Assembly: GCF_002583555.1 (NCBI RefSeq)
Contig: NZ_BEGX01000051.1
Location: 1 to 42,276, forward strand
Direction: 5' to 3'
DNA: 42,276 nt
Origin: Pseudonocardia sp. N23
Lineage (GTDB): Bacteria; Actinomycetota; Actinomycetes; Mycobacteriales; Pseudonocardiaceae
The notes below the pieces were generated by a model. That model was not told where the DNA came from, ran no database searches, and saw nothing but the letters and a program-made list of their open reading frames with translations. Below, piece after piece: positions 9,224 to 16,876 of the stretch (the stretch's first letter is position 1; each line of letters starts with the position of its first letter). The position numbers and the translations under genes were made by a program.

Positions 9224-9860
9224 ATGTTCGTACGCATGACCTACATGTATAGCGACGACGACCGCGCCGAGGACGCCATCACCTGCCTCGAGGAAGTCGA
9301 CCGGCCGGCCGCCGAGGCGGTGCCCGGCGATCAGGGGCTGCGCACCTTTCTCGACCGCCGCTCCGCCATCCTGGTCGCGGCGTCGTGCTGGGATACACCC
9401 GAGCCGGCCTCCGACGCCGGCTCGACCCATGCACGCTGGGCGGCAGCGGAAGCCACCGGCGGACAACTGACCACCGAAATCGTTCGAGGTCGCGGCACGG
9501 ATGTACCCCGATCCCCGGCCCGGCGGGCCGGTACTCCAGACATATCTGGCAACACGTGCCGCCGACGTGGTGCTGCTGACTGCCCGAATGATCGACACCG
9601 TGTTTCCCCGGTTGTCGGAATTCCTGGGGATCTGTCAGGCCGAGCTATTGTTCGACCACTCGGCGGGAGCCGTACTCCTGACCACGGAGTGGATGACCGA
9701 GCAACAGATGCGACGCCGCGGCATGCGGGAAGCGATGGCACTGTTCGGCAAGCTCCGTGACCAGCTCGACGTTACCTTCCAGGCGACCAGTGACCACGCA
9801 CTGCTCAGCGCATCCCGCAAACCCCGGAATGACAGGGACATGCGGACCGGACCGCTATGA
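9224..9860 (+). pseudogene. Frameshifted hypothetical protein
   Basis: A start at 9224 with GGGAGAG upstream gives a natural N-terminus (MFVRMTYMYSDDDRAEDAIT) that resembles a dimeric alpha-beta barrel / antibiotic monooxygenase-like fold. About residue 86 the frame becomes shadow-like. Natural coding resumes in another frame from about 9480 (FEVAARMYPDPRPGGP) and runs to a stop at 9860. Joined, the two parts would make a protein of about 212 residues. A single indel around 9430-9490 would explain this. It could be a true mutation or a sequencing error. The family assignment is tentative. Confidence 0.55.
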
Positions 9861-10066
9861 CTCCAGTCGGGATCGAGCATCGACCGGCAGTCGCCGCTAC
9901 GCCCGGTGAGCATGGATGTCCGGAGGAACACCCCGACACAGCGGCGACGACGTCACCGCGGCTGAACCGGTCAGCCGATGCGCTCGTGCAGGCCGTGCAA
10001 TACGTCGCGCAATGCGCTCGGCACCTTGCTTCCGAGCGTGTCGAACCATTCCTCGATCAGAGGTGA
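9857..10066 (+). CDS. Possible small hypothetical protein
   Basis: The 69-residue frame begins at an ATG that overlaps the stop of the preceding frameshifted gene (ATGA), which suggests translational coupling. The C-terminal half (RSADALVQAVQYVAQCARHL) could form an amphipathic helix. No family was recognised and the composition is only weakly protein-like. Confidence 0.25.
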   Translation: MTPVGIEHRPAVAATPGEHGCPEEHPDTAATTSPRLNRSADALVQAVQYVAQCARHLASERVEPFLDQR

Positions 10067-10171
10067 TTCTCTGCGCCGTCCGCGAGTGTCGACGGACAGC
10101 CCCCTACTGCGGACCATGCGTGTGCGACTTTCGGGCTCGGTCGTTCTGGCGGGTCAGCCGGCCTGGCCCTC

Positions 10172-11137
10172 TCATGGAGGTGGCATGTTCTCGGTGTTGC
10201 CAGGGCCGAGTAGACGTGATGCCTGTGCAGCGACCTCGAAGGCCAGCCGTGGCTCAGTAAGGACGGGTGCGAGTCGCGATGCCGGAGTCGTGTTCACCAT
10301 CCCGACAGCGCAGGCGTGACAGACTGCGACGTTGATCACTGGCGCCGCGGCACGGGAAATGGCTCGGACCAGTCCGGGCAGAGGAAGGACTCCTGCCTGC
10401 GGTGGAGGAGAGATTACCGAACCGCAAGGGCGGTCCCAGGAAATCTGAACAATCTGCTCATCATCATCCATCAAATTTACGACCACATCGGCGTCTCGCA
10501 CCAGATTGCTCAGCGGACCGTCGTCCCGCGGCTCCCACATCACTATGTCGAATACTCCTGCAGTCAGCAGGAGTGCACACAACAGTGGCAGACGTGAAGC
10601 GCCGGCGATGACGACCCGTGCCCCACGTGGCGTCCCTCGGGTTCGATTCAGGTAGGTAACAATTGCGGCAAGGGTAGAAATTGCCTCGGCATCAGCCTCT
10701 GTTATCACCGGGCGGGTGCTCTGTTCGGCCAGTATGGATCGCACCTCACGAGCCAAAGTAGCGTCGGTCGCTGCGATCACGATCGCTCCGACCTCTACCG
10801 GCAGCCTTCCCAGAATCTGTGCGAAGTGTCCGACCCCATCCGTTCCCACAAGAAGTGGGGTTGCACGTATACCCGACAGGTGCTGGACCGCGGCGGCAAT
10901 TCCCTCCGGGGTGACCGCAGCGGCCTCATCGGACAAAGGATACTTTGCGGCCTCGCGCATTCGCCTCGCCGCCAGGAGGCGTCCCATCGACGGGATGATT
11001 GTCGAGAAGGTTTGCTCGTCGGAGTCCGTTGCCGTGAGCGACACCGCCGACACCACTGCGACACTCCACTCCGCAGCGACTCGCGGGGGCCGACGGCGTA
11101 GCGAACTGATCCATTCTCTGGGACGCGGGACGATCAT
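10172..11137 (-). CDS. Divergent malic-enzyme-like NAD(P)-binding protein
   Basis: The 321-residue protein has natural composition throughout. Residues about 172-240 look like a Rossmann NAD(P) domain (GARVVIAGASRLPLL, then a predicted strand ending in WEP). The C-terminal part (LPLPGLVRAISRAAAPVIN, later EPRLAFEVAAQAS) lines up by eye with the end of bacterial malic enzymes. The N-terminal domain is short and lacks the YTPG motif with the catalytic Tyr of that family, so an altered or absent malate activity is likely. The ATG overlaps the stop of a small upstream frame (ATGA). It could be another NAD-dependent protein. Confidence 0.5.
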   Translation of the reverse strand: MIVPRPREWISSLRRRPPRVAAEWSVAVVSAVSLTATDSDEQTFSTIIPSMGRLLAARRMREAAKYPLSDEAAAVTPEGIAAAVQHLSGIRATPLLVGTDGVGHFAQILGRLPVEVGAIVIAATDATLAREVRSILAEQSTRPVITEADAEAISTLAAIVTYLNRTRGTPRGARVVIAGASRLPLLCALLLTAGVFDIVMWEPRDDGPLSNLVRDADVVVNLMDDDEQIVQISWDRPCGSVISPPPQAGVLPLPGLVRAISRAAAPVINVAVCHACAVGMVNTTPASRLAPVLTEPRLAFEVAAQASRLLGPGNTENMPPP

Positions 11138-11304
11138 CGACAGACATCGACCCAGGTCGCGCGTTCGGGTGCCGGGTCGTAGATCAGGTCAGGGTCCATC
11201 TCTTCAGGATCCGGTTCCGGGTAGCGCCGGCCGAGTTCCTCAGGCTGGGACCGGTCACCCGCCTCCCGATTGACCGTTGGGCGCTCCGGCGGCTGTGGCG
11301 CCAT
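11134..11304 (-). CDS. Small acidic hypothetical protein, coupled to the malic-like gene
   Basis: A frame ending in an acidic tail (DPEEMDPDLIYDPAPERATW) has its stop overlapping the start of the malic-like gene by 4 nt. I give the ATG at 11304 (56 residues) as a conservative start. The frame stays open to 11541, and no clear ribosome binding site decides between starts. Composition is Pro/Glu-rich and probably disordered. No family was recognised. Confidence 0.35.
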   Translation of the reverse strand: MAPQPPERPTVNREAGDRSQPEELGRRYPEPDPEEMDPDLIYDPAPERATWVDVCR

Positions 11305-11558
11305 GAGCAAGAGACCTGTCGGTGTCGATCGATACGCTGGACGCAGACGCACTGAACCAGCCCTGATACCGCCACCTGCATCAAGGGAAGAACTATAGGT
11401 CGACCACATCACGATGCTCCTCCCGTGTCTCCATGAGTTCACATTCTTCATAGTTGGTGAAATATGCAGGTGGTACGGATTGCCTTGATGCGGGTCACCG
11501 CCCGGACCAAGCGATGCCCGCCCAGTGAGGCCACGGACCACTTGCGGAAGAGTTCCGG

Positions 11559-11951
11559 TCAGCTGCGATAGCGGGCGTTGTAGCGAGCCGTGGCCTCGGC
11601 GCGCTGCTCGGCGTTCGCTTCGTCACGGACGCTCGCTGCAGTGCCCGGCGCATACCCAGCCTTCGTTACCCGGTGCTCGACAGACTCATCCATGATCGAC
11701 ATCGTGTACTGCAGTGCCACGAGCCACCCGAGAAGGGCGGCTGTCAATCTCACCCAGAGCGGTCCGGGAACCAGCAGGAGGACGGGGATCGTGATCACCG
11801 CCAGTTGGCTTCCAGCGCGAGCGAAATGGCGGTACTGCCAGGTGCGGCACGTCGCGTCATAGAGCACCCAAGCCCGATACTTGTCCGGCAACCCGCCGCC
11901 AAGGGCGTACCAAAGCCACCGCAGGACGTTCGGTCGCTGCATCTCCGTCAC
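11559..11951 (-). CDS. DUF5313 family membrane protein
   Basis: The protein matches the actinobacterial DUF5313 pattern: RPNVLRWLWYALGGGLPDKY near the N-terminus, then YDATCRTWQYRH, two hydrophobic segments (about 60-100) and the conserved MDESVEHRVTKAGY. Its function is unknown in the family; it should be an inner-membrane protein. The GTG at 11951 is preceded by AGGGA, about 9 nt away, and gives an N-terminus (VTEMQRPN) like relatives. An ATG at 11969 in the same frame is an alternative. Upstream Arg-rich frame sequence to 12239 is not considered coding. Confidence 0.75.
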   Translation of the reverse strand: MTEMQRPNVLRWLWYALGGGLPDKYRAWVLYDATCRTWQYRHFARAGSQLAVITIPVLLLVPGPLWVRLTAALLGWLVALQYTMSIMDESVEHRVTKAGYAPGTAASVRDEANAEQRAEATARYNARYRS

Positions 11952-12755
11952 GTCTATTCGTCCCTTCATCACAACTACGCGCTGACTGCGTACGACGCCT
12001 CGGCTCAACCTGCGACCGAGCTGCCGTGCTCGGTCGGTCAGCCTTGACCGGCTCCGCCTTCTGGCACTGCCAGGTCGCTGCGAGCCGTCGGGCCGGCCCA
12101 TGGCCGGCCTCCGGCGCCGCATACCGAGTGACGGCGGCGGGGCCGCTGCCTCAATGAAGGCGAAGTCGTCCGACGAGGCGGCAGCTCGCCCCTGCCGTGC
12201 CGGGGTCTGTCTGCCTCCTGGCCGTCGTTGATTCCTCATCGCATGAGGCCTGGCCTCGACCCTGCTGCCGACTTCACCGGTTGCGGCCCGCTGCAGGCGC
12301 CCGACGGAGCTGGTTCAAAGCTTCGAGCCGTGCTCGGATGCATCCCAGCACGGCGCCGAGGCCAGCACATCCGAACACCGGTCCAAGGTCGGCAGCCCGC
12401 GGCTTCCCACCGCCGTCCCGACGGCCGGGCGGTCGATCGGACAAGCGATCGCGTCGTCGACGCGGGTGCCTTCGCGACAGATCGGTCCAGCGCACGAGCA
12501 TCGGAGTACTCCTCTTCTGCGTGTGGCGACCTCTGCCGACTCTCCTCTGCATAATAAATTGCAGAGTTCTAAAAGTATGCAACTAGGTGAGCGACGCCAT
12601 GTCAGGACAACTACAGCGGCTGGGGAGGCCGGGCTCCGCGACGCCGAGGACCCGGCGGGCGAGCTGAAGCGTGATCATCCAGGAAGCCGACTCCGTGGCT
12701 CCGGGACGCATCAAAGGCCGCTTGGCAGGAGCGAAGGATCGAACGGTGTCTCGGA
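11952..12755. other. Gene-poor stretch
   Basis: About 800 bp without a convincing gene. Frames here are Arg/Pro-rich shadows. A minus-strand ATG near 12500 has a good GAGGAG site but opens onto non-protein-like sequence, which hints at a decayed gene behind the operator-like palindrome at 12545-12566. Confidence 0.5.
12545..12566. promoter_or_regulatory. Palindrome in an AT-rich patch, operator-like
   Basis: CTCTGCA (12545-12551) and TGCAGAG (12560-12566) form a perfect inverted repeat around TAATAAAT. A second pair TTGCA/TGCAA (12559-12563, 12578-12582) overlaps it. The patch is strikingly AT-rich for this genome and contains -10-like sequence on both strands. No intact gene is placed to use it. 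Confidence 0.4.
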
Positions 12756-13586
12756 TCACCCATGCGGGGAAACGCTCGGGGAGATACGCGCTGCGCTCGC
12801 GGGACGAGCCCGCGCGGCGGCGAGCTCCGCGTGTCGCGCGGTCAGCCACGAGCACCAGAGGTCGAGCCCGGCGCCGTTTCGTGCGCTCGTCTCGATGACC
12901 TCGACTCTGGGGTTGACATTCCGAAGATTGCGGTAGAAGTCCTCGATGCTGAACTCGAGGTGCGGAAGGAGGTCGACCTTGTTGACCAGCACCAGATCGA
13001 CGGATCGGAACATCACAGGGTACTTCAGCGGCTTCTCCTCGCCCTCCGTGATCGCGTAGACCATGGCCCGGTTGTGCTCGCCGACATGGAACTCGGCCGG
13101 GCACACGAGATTCCCCACATTCTCGACGATGACCAGGTCCAGATTGCTGAGCGGGAGCCGGGAGAGGGCCGAGCGGACCATCGGGGCATCCAGATGGCAC
13201 TCACCACCGAACCCGTTCGCCGTGTTGAGGAGGGCGATCTCCGCTCCGAGGCCCGTCAGGCGGTCGGCATCGATGCTCGTCTCGATGTCGCCCTCGATGA
13301 TGCCGACCCGCAGGCGGTCTCGCAGACGGAGGAGTGTTTCGCGCAGGAGGGCGGTCTTGCCCGCACCCGGGGACGACATCAGGTTCACGGCCAGGACGTC
13401 AGCCTGGTCGAAGTCCCTCCGGTTCGCGTCCGCCGTGTGGTCGTTCTCGTCGAAGATGCGTTCGAGTATCTCGATCCGATCGGTCCCGGTTGCATATCCG
13501 GAATGGTCCCCGACAGGCGCGTCGGGCCCATGCCCGTGCCCGTGCTCGCTCTCGTCGTGTCGGTGGAAGCGGCCCACGATCGTCAT
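12756..13586 (-). CDS. hypB: Hydrogenase nickel incorporation GTPase HypB
   Basis: HypB is the GTPase that, with HypA, delivers nickel to the hydrogenase large subunit. The 276-residue protein has a short His-rich N-terminus (HRHDESEHGHGHG, about 8-20), a P-loop SSPGAGKT (71-78), the metal-site residues C130-H131 and C162 (NLVCPAEF), and NKVD (202-205). The ATG overlaps the hypA stop by 4 nt. GGAGGT lies immediately before it, a tight spacing, so coupling to hypA may matter. A longer in-frame start at 13706 lies inside hypA and was rejected. Confidence 0.96.
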   Translation of the reverse strand: MTIVGRFHRHDESEHGHGHGPDAPVGDHSGYATGTDRIEILERIFDENDHTADANRRDFDQADVLAVNLMSSPGAGKTALLRETLLRLRDRLRVGIIEGDIETSIDADRLTGLGAEIALLNTANGFGGECHLDAPMVRSALSRLPLSNLDLVIVENVGNLVCPAEFHVGEHNRAMVYAITEGEEKPLKYPVMFRSVDLVLVNKVDLLPHLEFSIEDFYRNLRNVNPRVEVIETSARNGAGLDLWCSWLTARHAELAAARARPASAARISPSVSPHG

Positions 13587-13921
13587 ACCTCCATGAGGTC
13601 GAGAGAAGTGATGAGGAATTCCTCGCCGGAGACGATCTCCACGTCTCGGCCCTGACATTCGGGGCAGACGAGGATCGGTTCGGTGAGGGTGTGGACGTGC
13701 CGGCACCCGGCGCAGCGGATCGCCGCGGGCACTCGCTCGATCTCGAGCGCCGCCGACTCGAGATCAGACCCCTCCGTCACGAGCCCCCAGCAGTAGGCGA
13801 GCGTGTCCGGCACGATCTGGCGAAGCTCACCGACACGGAGCCGGACGATGCGGACCGTGCTGCCGTCAGCGTGGCACTCGACGAGCTTGGTGATGGCGCG
13901 ACAGATCGACAGCTCGTGCAC
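13583..13921 (-). CDS. hypA: Hydrogenase nickel chaperone HypA
   Basis: HypA binds nickel through its N-terminal MHE motif and passes it on with HypB. The 112-residue protein begins MHELSICRAI and has the structural zinc site formed by C70/C73 (CAGC) and C86/C89 (CPEC). Length and cysteine spacing are normal for the family. It sits 40 nt after the AraC-type regulator gene and overlaps hypB, so regulator, hypA and hypB probably share a transcript divergent from the hydrogenase structural genes. Confidence 0.96.
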   Translation of the reverse strand: MHELSICRAITKLVECHADGSTVRIVRLRVGELRQIVPDTLAYCWGLVTEGSDLESAALEIERVPAAIRCAGCRHVHTLTEPILVCPECQGRDVEIVSGEEFLITSLDLMEV

Positions 13922-13961
13922 GACGGCCTCCTGGACTCGGCGGACTGTACCGGCGGAAATG

Positions 13962-15023
13962 TCACCTGCGCAGCGTCTCCGACGGCGACTCGCCCCATCG
14001 CTTGCGGTATTCGACCGAGAAACTGCCCAGGTGGTTCATGCCCCAGCGTTGAGCGACGCTGGTGACGGTCACGCCGTCGGTGGGCAGCGCATCGGTGAGT
14101 TCCTCGCGGGAACGCGTCAGTCGCCTTTCGCGGATGTACGCGACGGGGCTGAGGCCCAATTCGTCGTGAAAGGCCTGTTGAACGGATCGTACGCTCAGGT
14201 GGACGCTGCGTGCGATCATCTCCATGGTGATGCGCTCGCTCAGGTGCGCCTCGATGAAGTCGGTCGCCTCCCTGATCACCCGGCGCTCGGCCCGCACGGC
14301 CGGCGTCATGAACTCGCGTTGGTAGTTGGATGGTTGCAGGTGCAGGAGGCTGCTCATCAGCAGTTCCTCGATCGCACCGATCCCCTGACCGCGCTGCACC
14401 AGCGAGCCTGTGTAGTACACCTCGGCGTGCAGCAGCTGCACCGCGGTGTTCCATCGCATCGCCGCCTCTTCCGCGAGGTCGAATGCGGGCTCGAACGCGA
14501 TCGGATGTGGCAGTGTGCGGCCCATCAGCCTCGTGAGGTGTGCCGCCAGTGGGGGCTCCTCGATGCGGATCACGAGAACCGGCGAGTCGTGGCCGAACTC
14601 CAGCCGCACGCCGGGTCCGGGGCTCGTGACCAGTGCCTGGACCGTGTTCGCCTCGATCGTGCTGTCAGGTCCGCGGCACATGACCCGCCCGTTCGTCGGC
14701 ATGCAGATCGTGAAGTACGGGCCGAGGACCGGGATGTCGAGCGTTGCGGCAACGGTCAGGTCGAGGTAGAGCATGCTGACGTCACGTAGCCGCACGCCGA
14801 ACAGGCTCGCCGCGAAACCGTCTCCCACGGGGTCGGCCAGCGTGAGCGAACCCGGCGAGAGCACCTTGCCCACCATCTGGGCTGCTGACCGGACGTCTTC
14901 GGTGTAGAAGATCTCGTGGCCGGCCAGCGCAGGGGGTACACCGCGAGACCGGACCTTTCGGCGGACCGGGCCCGCGGTCCGCCGGGCGTCGATGTACCGG
15001 AATCGCGTGAGCCTCGAGGTCAT
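13962..15023 (-). CDS. AraC-family transcriptional regulator beside the hydrogenase operon
   Basis: The C-terminal 100 residues of this 353-residue protein form an AraC-type double helix-turn-helix (ITMEMIARSVHLSVRSVQQA, then SVAQRWGMNHLGSFSVEYRK). The N-terminal 200 residues resemble the AraC-binding-like domain 2 type that senses an unknown ligand. The ATG at 15023 follows GAGGTG with about 8 nt spacing. An in-frame TTG at 15077 is less likely. It is transcribed away from the hydrogenase operon and toward hypAB, so it is the natural candidate to control both. The signal it responds to cannot be told from sequence. Confidence 0.88.
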   Translation of the reverse strand: MTSRLTRFRYIDARRTAGPVRRKVRSRGVPPALAGHEIFYTEDVRSAAQMVGKVLSPGSLTLADPVGDGFAASLFGVRLRDVSMLYLDLTVAATLDIPVLGPYFTICMPTNGRVMCRGPDSTIEANTVQALVTSPGPGVRLEFGHDSPVLVIRIEEPPLAAHLTRLMGRTLPHPIAFEPAFDLAEEAAMRWNTAVQLLHAEVYYTGSLVQRGQGIGAIEELLMSSLLHLQPSNYQREFMTPAVRAERRVIREATDFIEAHLSERITMEMIARSVHLSVRSVQQAFHDELGLSPVAYIRERRLTRSREELTDALPTDGVTVTSVAQRWGMNHLGSFSVEYRKRWGESPSETLRR

Positions 15024-15223
15024 GCCGGACAGCACCTCGCGCCACCGAAGTGAGCCTGCGTGAGCACCATAAGGCAAGGATGATCGCCGGAAGCTCGCAA
15101 CGGCGCCACCATCTCCTCGCGATCCTGATAGTCGCTGCGCGGAAACGATAGGCCGAGCAGACGAATCTGCCTAGCTTGTGTGCTAGCTCACTGACTCTGA
15201 TCCACCCGACGGAGGAGGCTCAC
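15024..15223. promoter_or_regulatory. Divergent control region between araC-type gene and hydrogenase operon
   Basis: This 200-bp region must hold the promoter of the 16-kb hydrogenase operon and probably that of the araC-hypAB transcript. It contains a palindrome CTAGC-TTGTGT-GCTAG at 15171-15186, 38 bp before the first start codon. No sigma-54 -24/-12 element is evident. Confidence 0.55.
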
Positions 15224-15757
15224 GTGGCCGTGAACGGTCAACTCGTAGCTCGTTCCCCGGGCAGCGACCTGCTGGAGCGCCTGGACGATCCCGGGACCGC
15301 GTCGGCGCTCGGCCAGCTCCTCGATCATGCGGATCTACTCGCTCTGCTCGTCAGCGGCCTCGACGGCTTCCTCCGCCGCGGCGACACCATCACCGAGGCC
15401 GTCGTCGACGGTGTGAGGGACCTACGCGGCGCGGCGGGGTCCACGCCGTCCCCGCTGGCCGGCGTCGACGTCAAGGCCCTGCTGTCCAGCCTGACCAGCC
15501 TCTCCGGGAGCCTCGCCGGCGCGACACCCACCCTCAACAGTCTGCTCAGCTCCACCTTGATGACCGACCCCCGGACCGCCACGACGCTCGAGCTCATGGG
15601 CGAGGCACTCGTGGAGGCGACTGAGACGGACGCGAGGACCCCGTCCGCACCGGCCGGCGTTTTCGGCCTTCTTCGCGCACTCAAGGACCCGGACGTCGCG
15701 CGCGGCCTCGGCCTGCTGATCCAGATTGCGAAGGCCCTCGGCCGCAAGCTGCCCTGA
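15224..15757 (+). CDS. DUF1641 domain protein, first gene of the hydrogenase operon
   Basis: The 177-residue Leu/Ala/Ser-rich helical protein has the look of DUF1641: repeated LLERLDDPGTASALGQLLD- and LLRALKDPDVARGLGLLIQI-like stretches. The family's biochemical role is not established, although members occur beside hydrogenase and dehydrogenase genes. The GTG at 15224 follows GGAGGAGG with 5 nt spacing; an upstream in-frame start at 15176 lacks this. There is no signal peptide and no cysteines for clusters. It lies 102 nt before the small subunit gene. A helper role in complex assembly or docking is an inference from position. Confidence 0.75.
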   Translation: MAVNGQLVARSPGSDLLERLDDPGTASALGQLLDHADLLALLVSGLDGFLRRGDTITEAVVDGVRDLRGAAGSTPSPLAGVDVKALLSSLTSLSGSLAGATPTLNSLLSSTLMTDPRTATTLELMGEALVEATETDARTPSAPAGVFGLLRALKDPDVARGLGLLIQIAKALGRKLP

Positions 15758-15859
15758 TCCACCATCCCGTAATCGGCTCGACCTGACGCCGGCAGCGTTC
15801 CTCGCTGCCTCCGACCACTGCGGCCCGCGTCGATGCGGATCCGAAGGAGAGGAGTACCC

Positions 15860-16831
15860 ATGGCCTCCGTGCTGTGGTTCCAAGGAGGAGCGTGCAGCGG
15901 GAACACGATGTCGTTCCTGAATGCCGAGGAACCGAACGTCGTCGACCTGATCGTCGACTTCGGGCTCGACCTGGTCTGGCACCCGTCACTGGGCCTCGAG
16001 CTGGGCAAGAACGCACAGAAGGTGTTCTGGGACTGCGCGAACGGTGAGCGACCACTGGACATCTTCGTCTTCGAGGGTTCCGTGATCGAGGCACCGGATG
16101 GCAGCGGACGGATGGACATGTTCGCAGACCGCCCGATGAAGGACTGGGTGGTCGACCTCGCCGCGCAGGCCCAGATCGTCGTCGCGATCGGAGATTGCGC
16201 ATCGTGGGGCGGTATCCCGGCGATGGAGCCCAACCCCTCCGCCTCGACGGGGCTGCAGTTCCACAAGCGCGCCAAGGGCGGATTCCTCGGCCCGGACTTC
16301 ACCTCGAAGATGGGCCTGCCGGTGATCAACATTCCGGGCTGCCCCGCGCACCCGGACTGGATCACGCAGATCCTGGTCGCACTGGCCACGGGGCGGGCAG
16401 GCGACATCAAGCTCGACGACCTGCACCGACCGGAGACGTTCTTCAAGTCGTTCACACAGACCGGGTGCACGCGGGTCCAGTTCTTCGAGTACAAGCAGTC
16501 GACCTACTCCTTCGGCGAGGGCACCCGCACCGGATGCCTGTTCTACGAGATGGGCTGCCGCGGCCCGATGACGCACTCGCCGTGCAACCGGATCCTGTGG
16601 AACCGGCAGTCGTCCAAGACCCGTGCCGGCATGCCCTGCCTGGGATGCACCGAGCCCGAGTTCCCCCACTTCGACCTCGCTCCCGGCACCGTCTTCAAGA
16701 CCCAGAAGGTCAGCGGGACGATCCCGAAGGAGGTGCCGGAGGGCAGCGACCACCTGACGTACATGGCCCACGCCGCGGCAGCGCGCATCGCGGCACCGCA
16801 GTGGTCCAAGGAGGACATGTTCGTCGTCTGA
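15860..16831 (+). CDS. hhyS: Group 1h (actinobacterial-type) NiFe hydrogenase small subunit
   Basis: This is the electron-transfer subunit with three iron-sulfur clusters, partner of the large subunit at 16877. The 323-residue protein starts directly with the cluster domain (SVLWFQGGACSGN) and has no Tat signal, so the enzyme is not exported in the usual way. C12 is present, but the second Cys of the usual CxxC is N15. This fits the known unusual proximal cluster (three Cys plus one Asp) of this hydrogenase group. C113 and C161 are in place, and further cysteines (C203, C226, C233, C242, C260, C263) serve the medial and distal clusters. GAGAGGAG precedes the ATG. Confidence 0.93.
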   Translation: MASVLWFQGGACSGNTMSFLNAEEPNVVDLIVDFGLDLVWHPSLGLELGKNAQKVFWDCANGERPLDIFVFEGSVIEAPDGSGRMDMFADRPMKDWVVDLAAQAQIVVAIGDCASWGGIPAMEPNPSASTGLQFHKRAKGGFLGPDFTSKMGLPVINIPGCPAHPDWITQILVALATGRAGDIKLDDLHRPETFFKSFTQTGCTRVQFFEYKQSTYSFGEGTRTGCLFYEMGCRGPMTHSPCNRILWNRQSSKTRAGMPCLGCTEPEFPHFDLAPGTVFKTQKVSGTIPKEVPEGSDHLTYMAHAAAARIAAPQWSKEDMFVV

Positions 16832-16876
16832 CGACGCCCCTCCCTGCAACCCCGGTCGTCCCGAAAGGACTCCACC

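Noticed and set aside
12274..12582. 102-codon minus-strand frame behind the AT-rich palindrome
   Set aside because: A start with GAGGAG exists, but the protein is nearly all Arg/Gly/Pro. I considered a small heat-shock protein because of its first residues and found nothing to support it further on.
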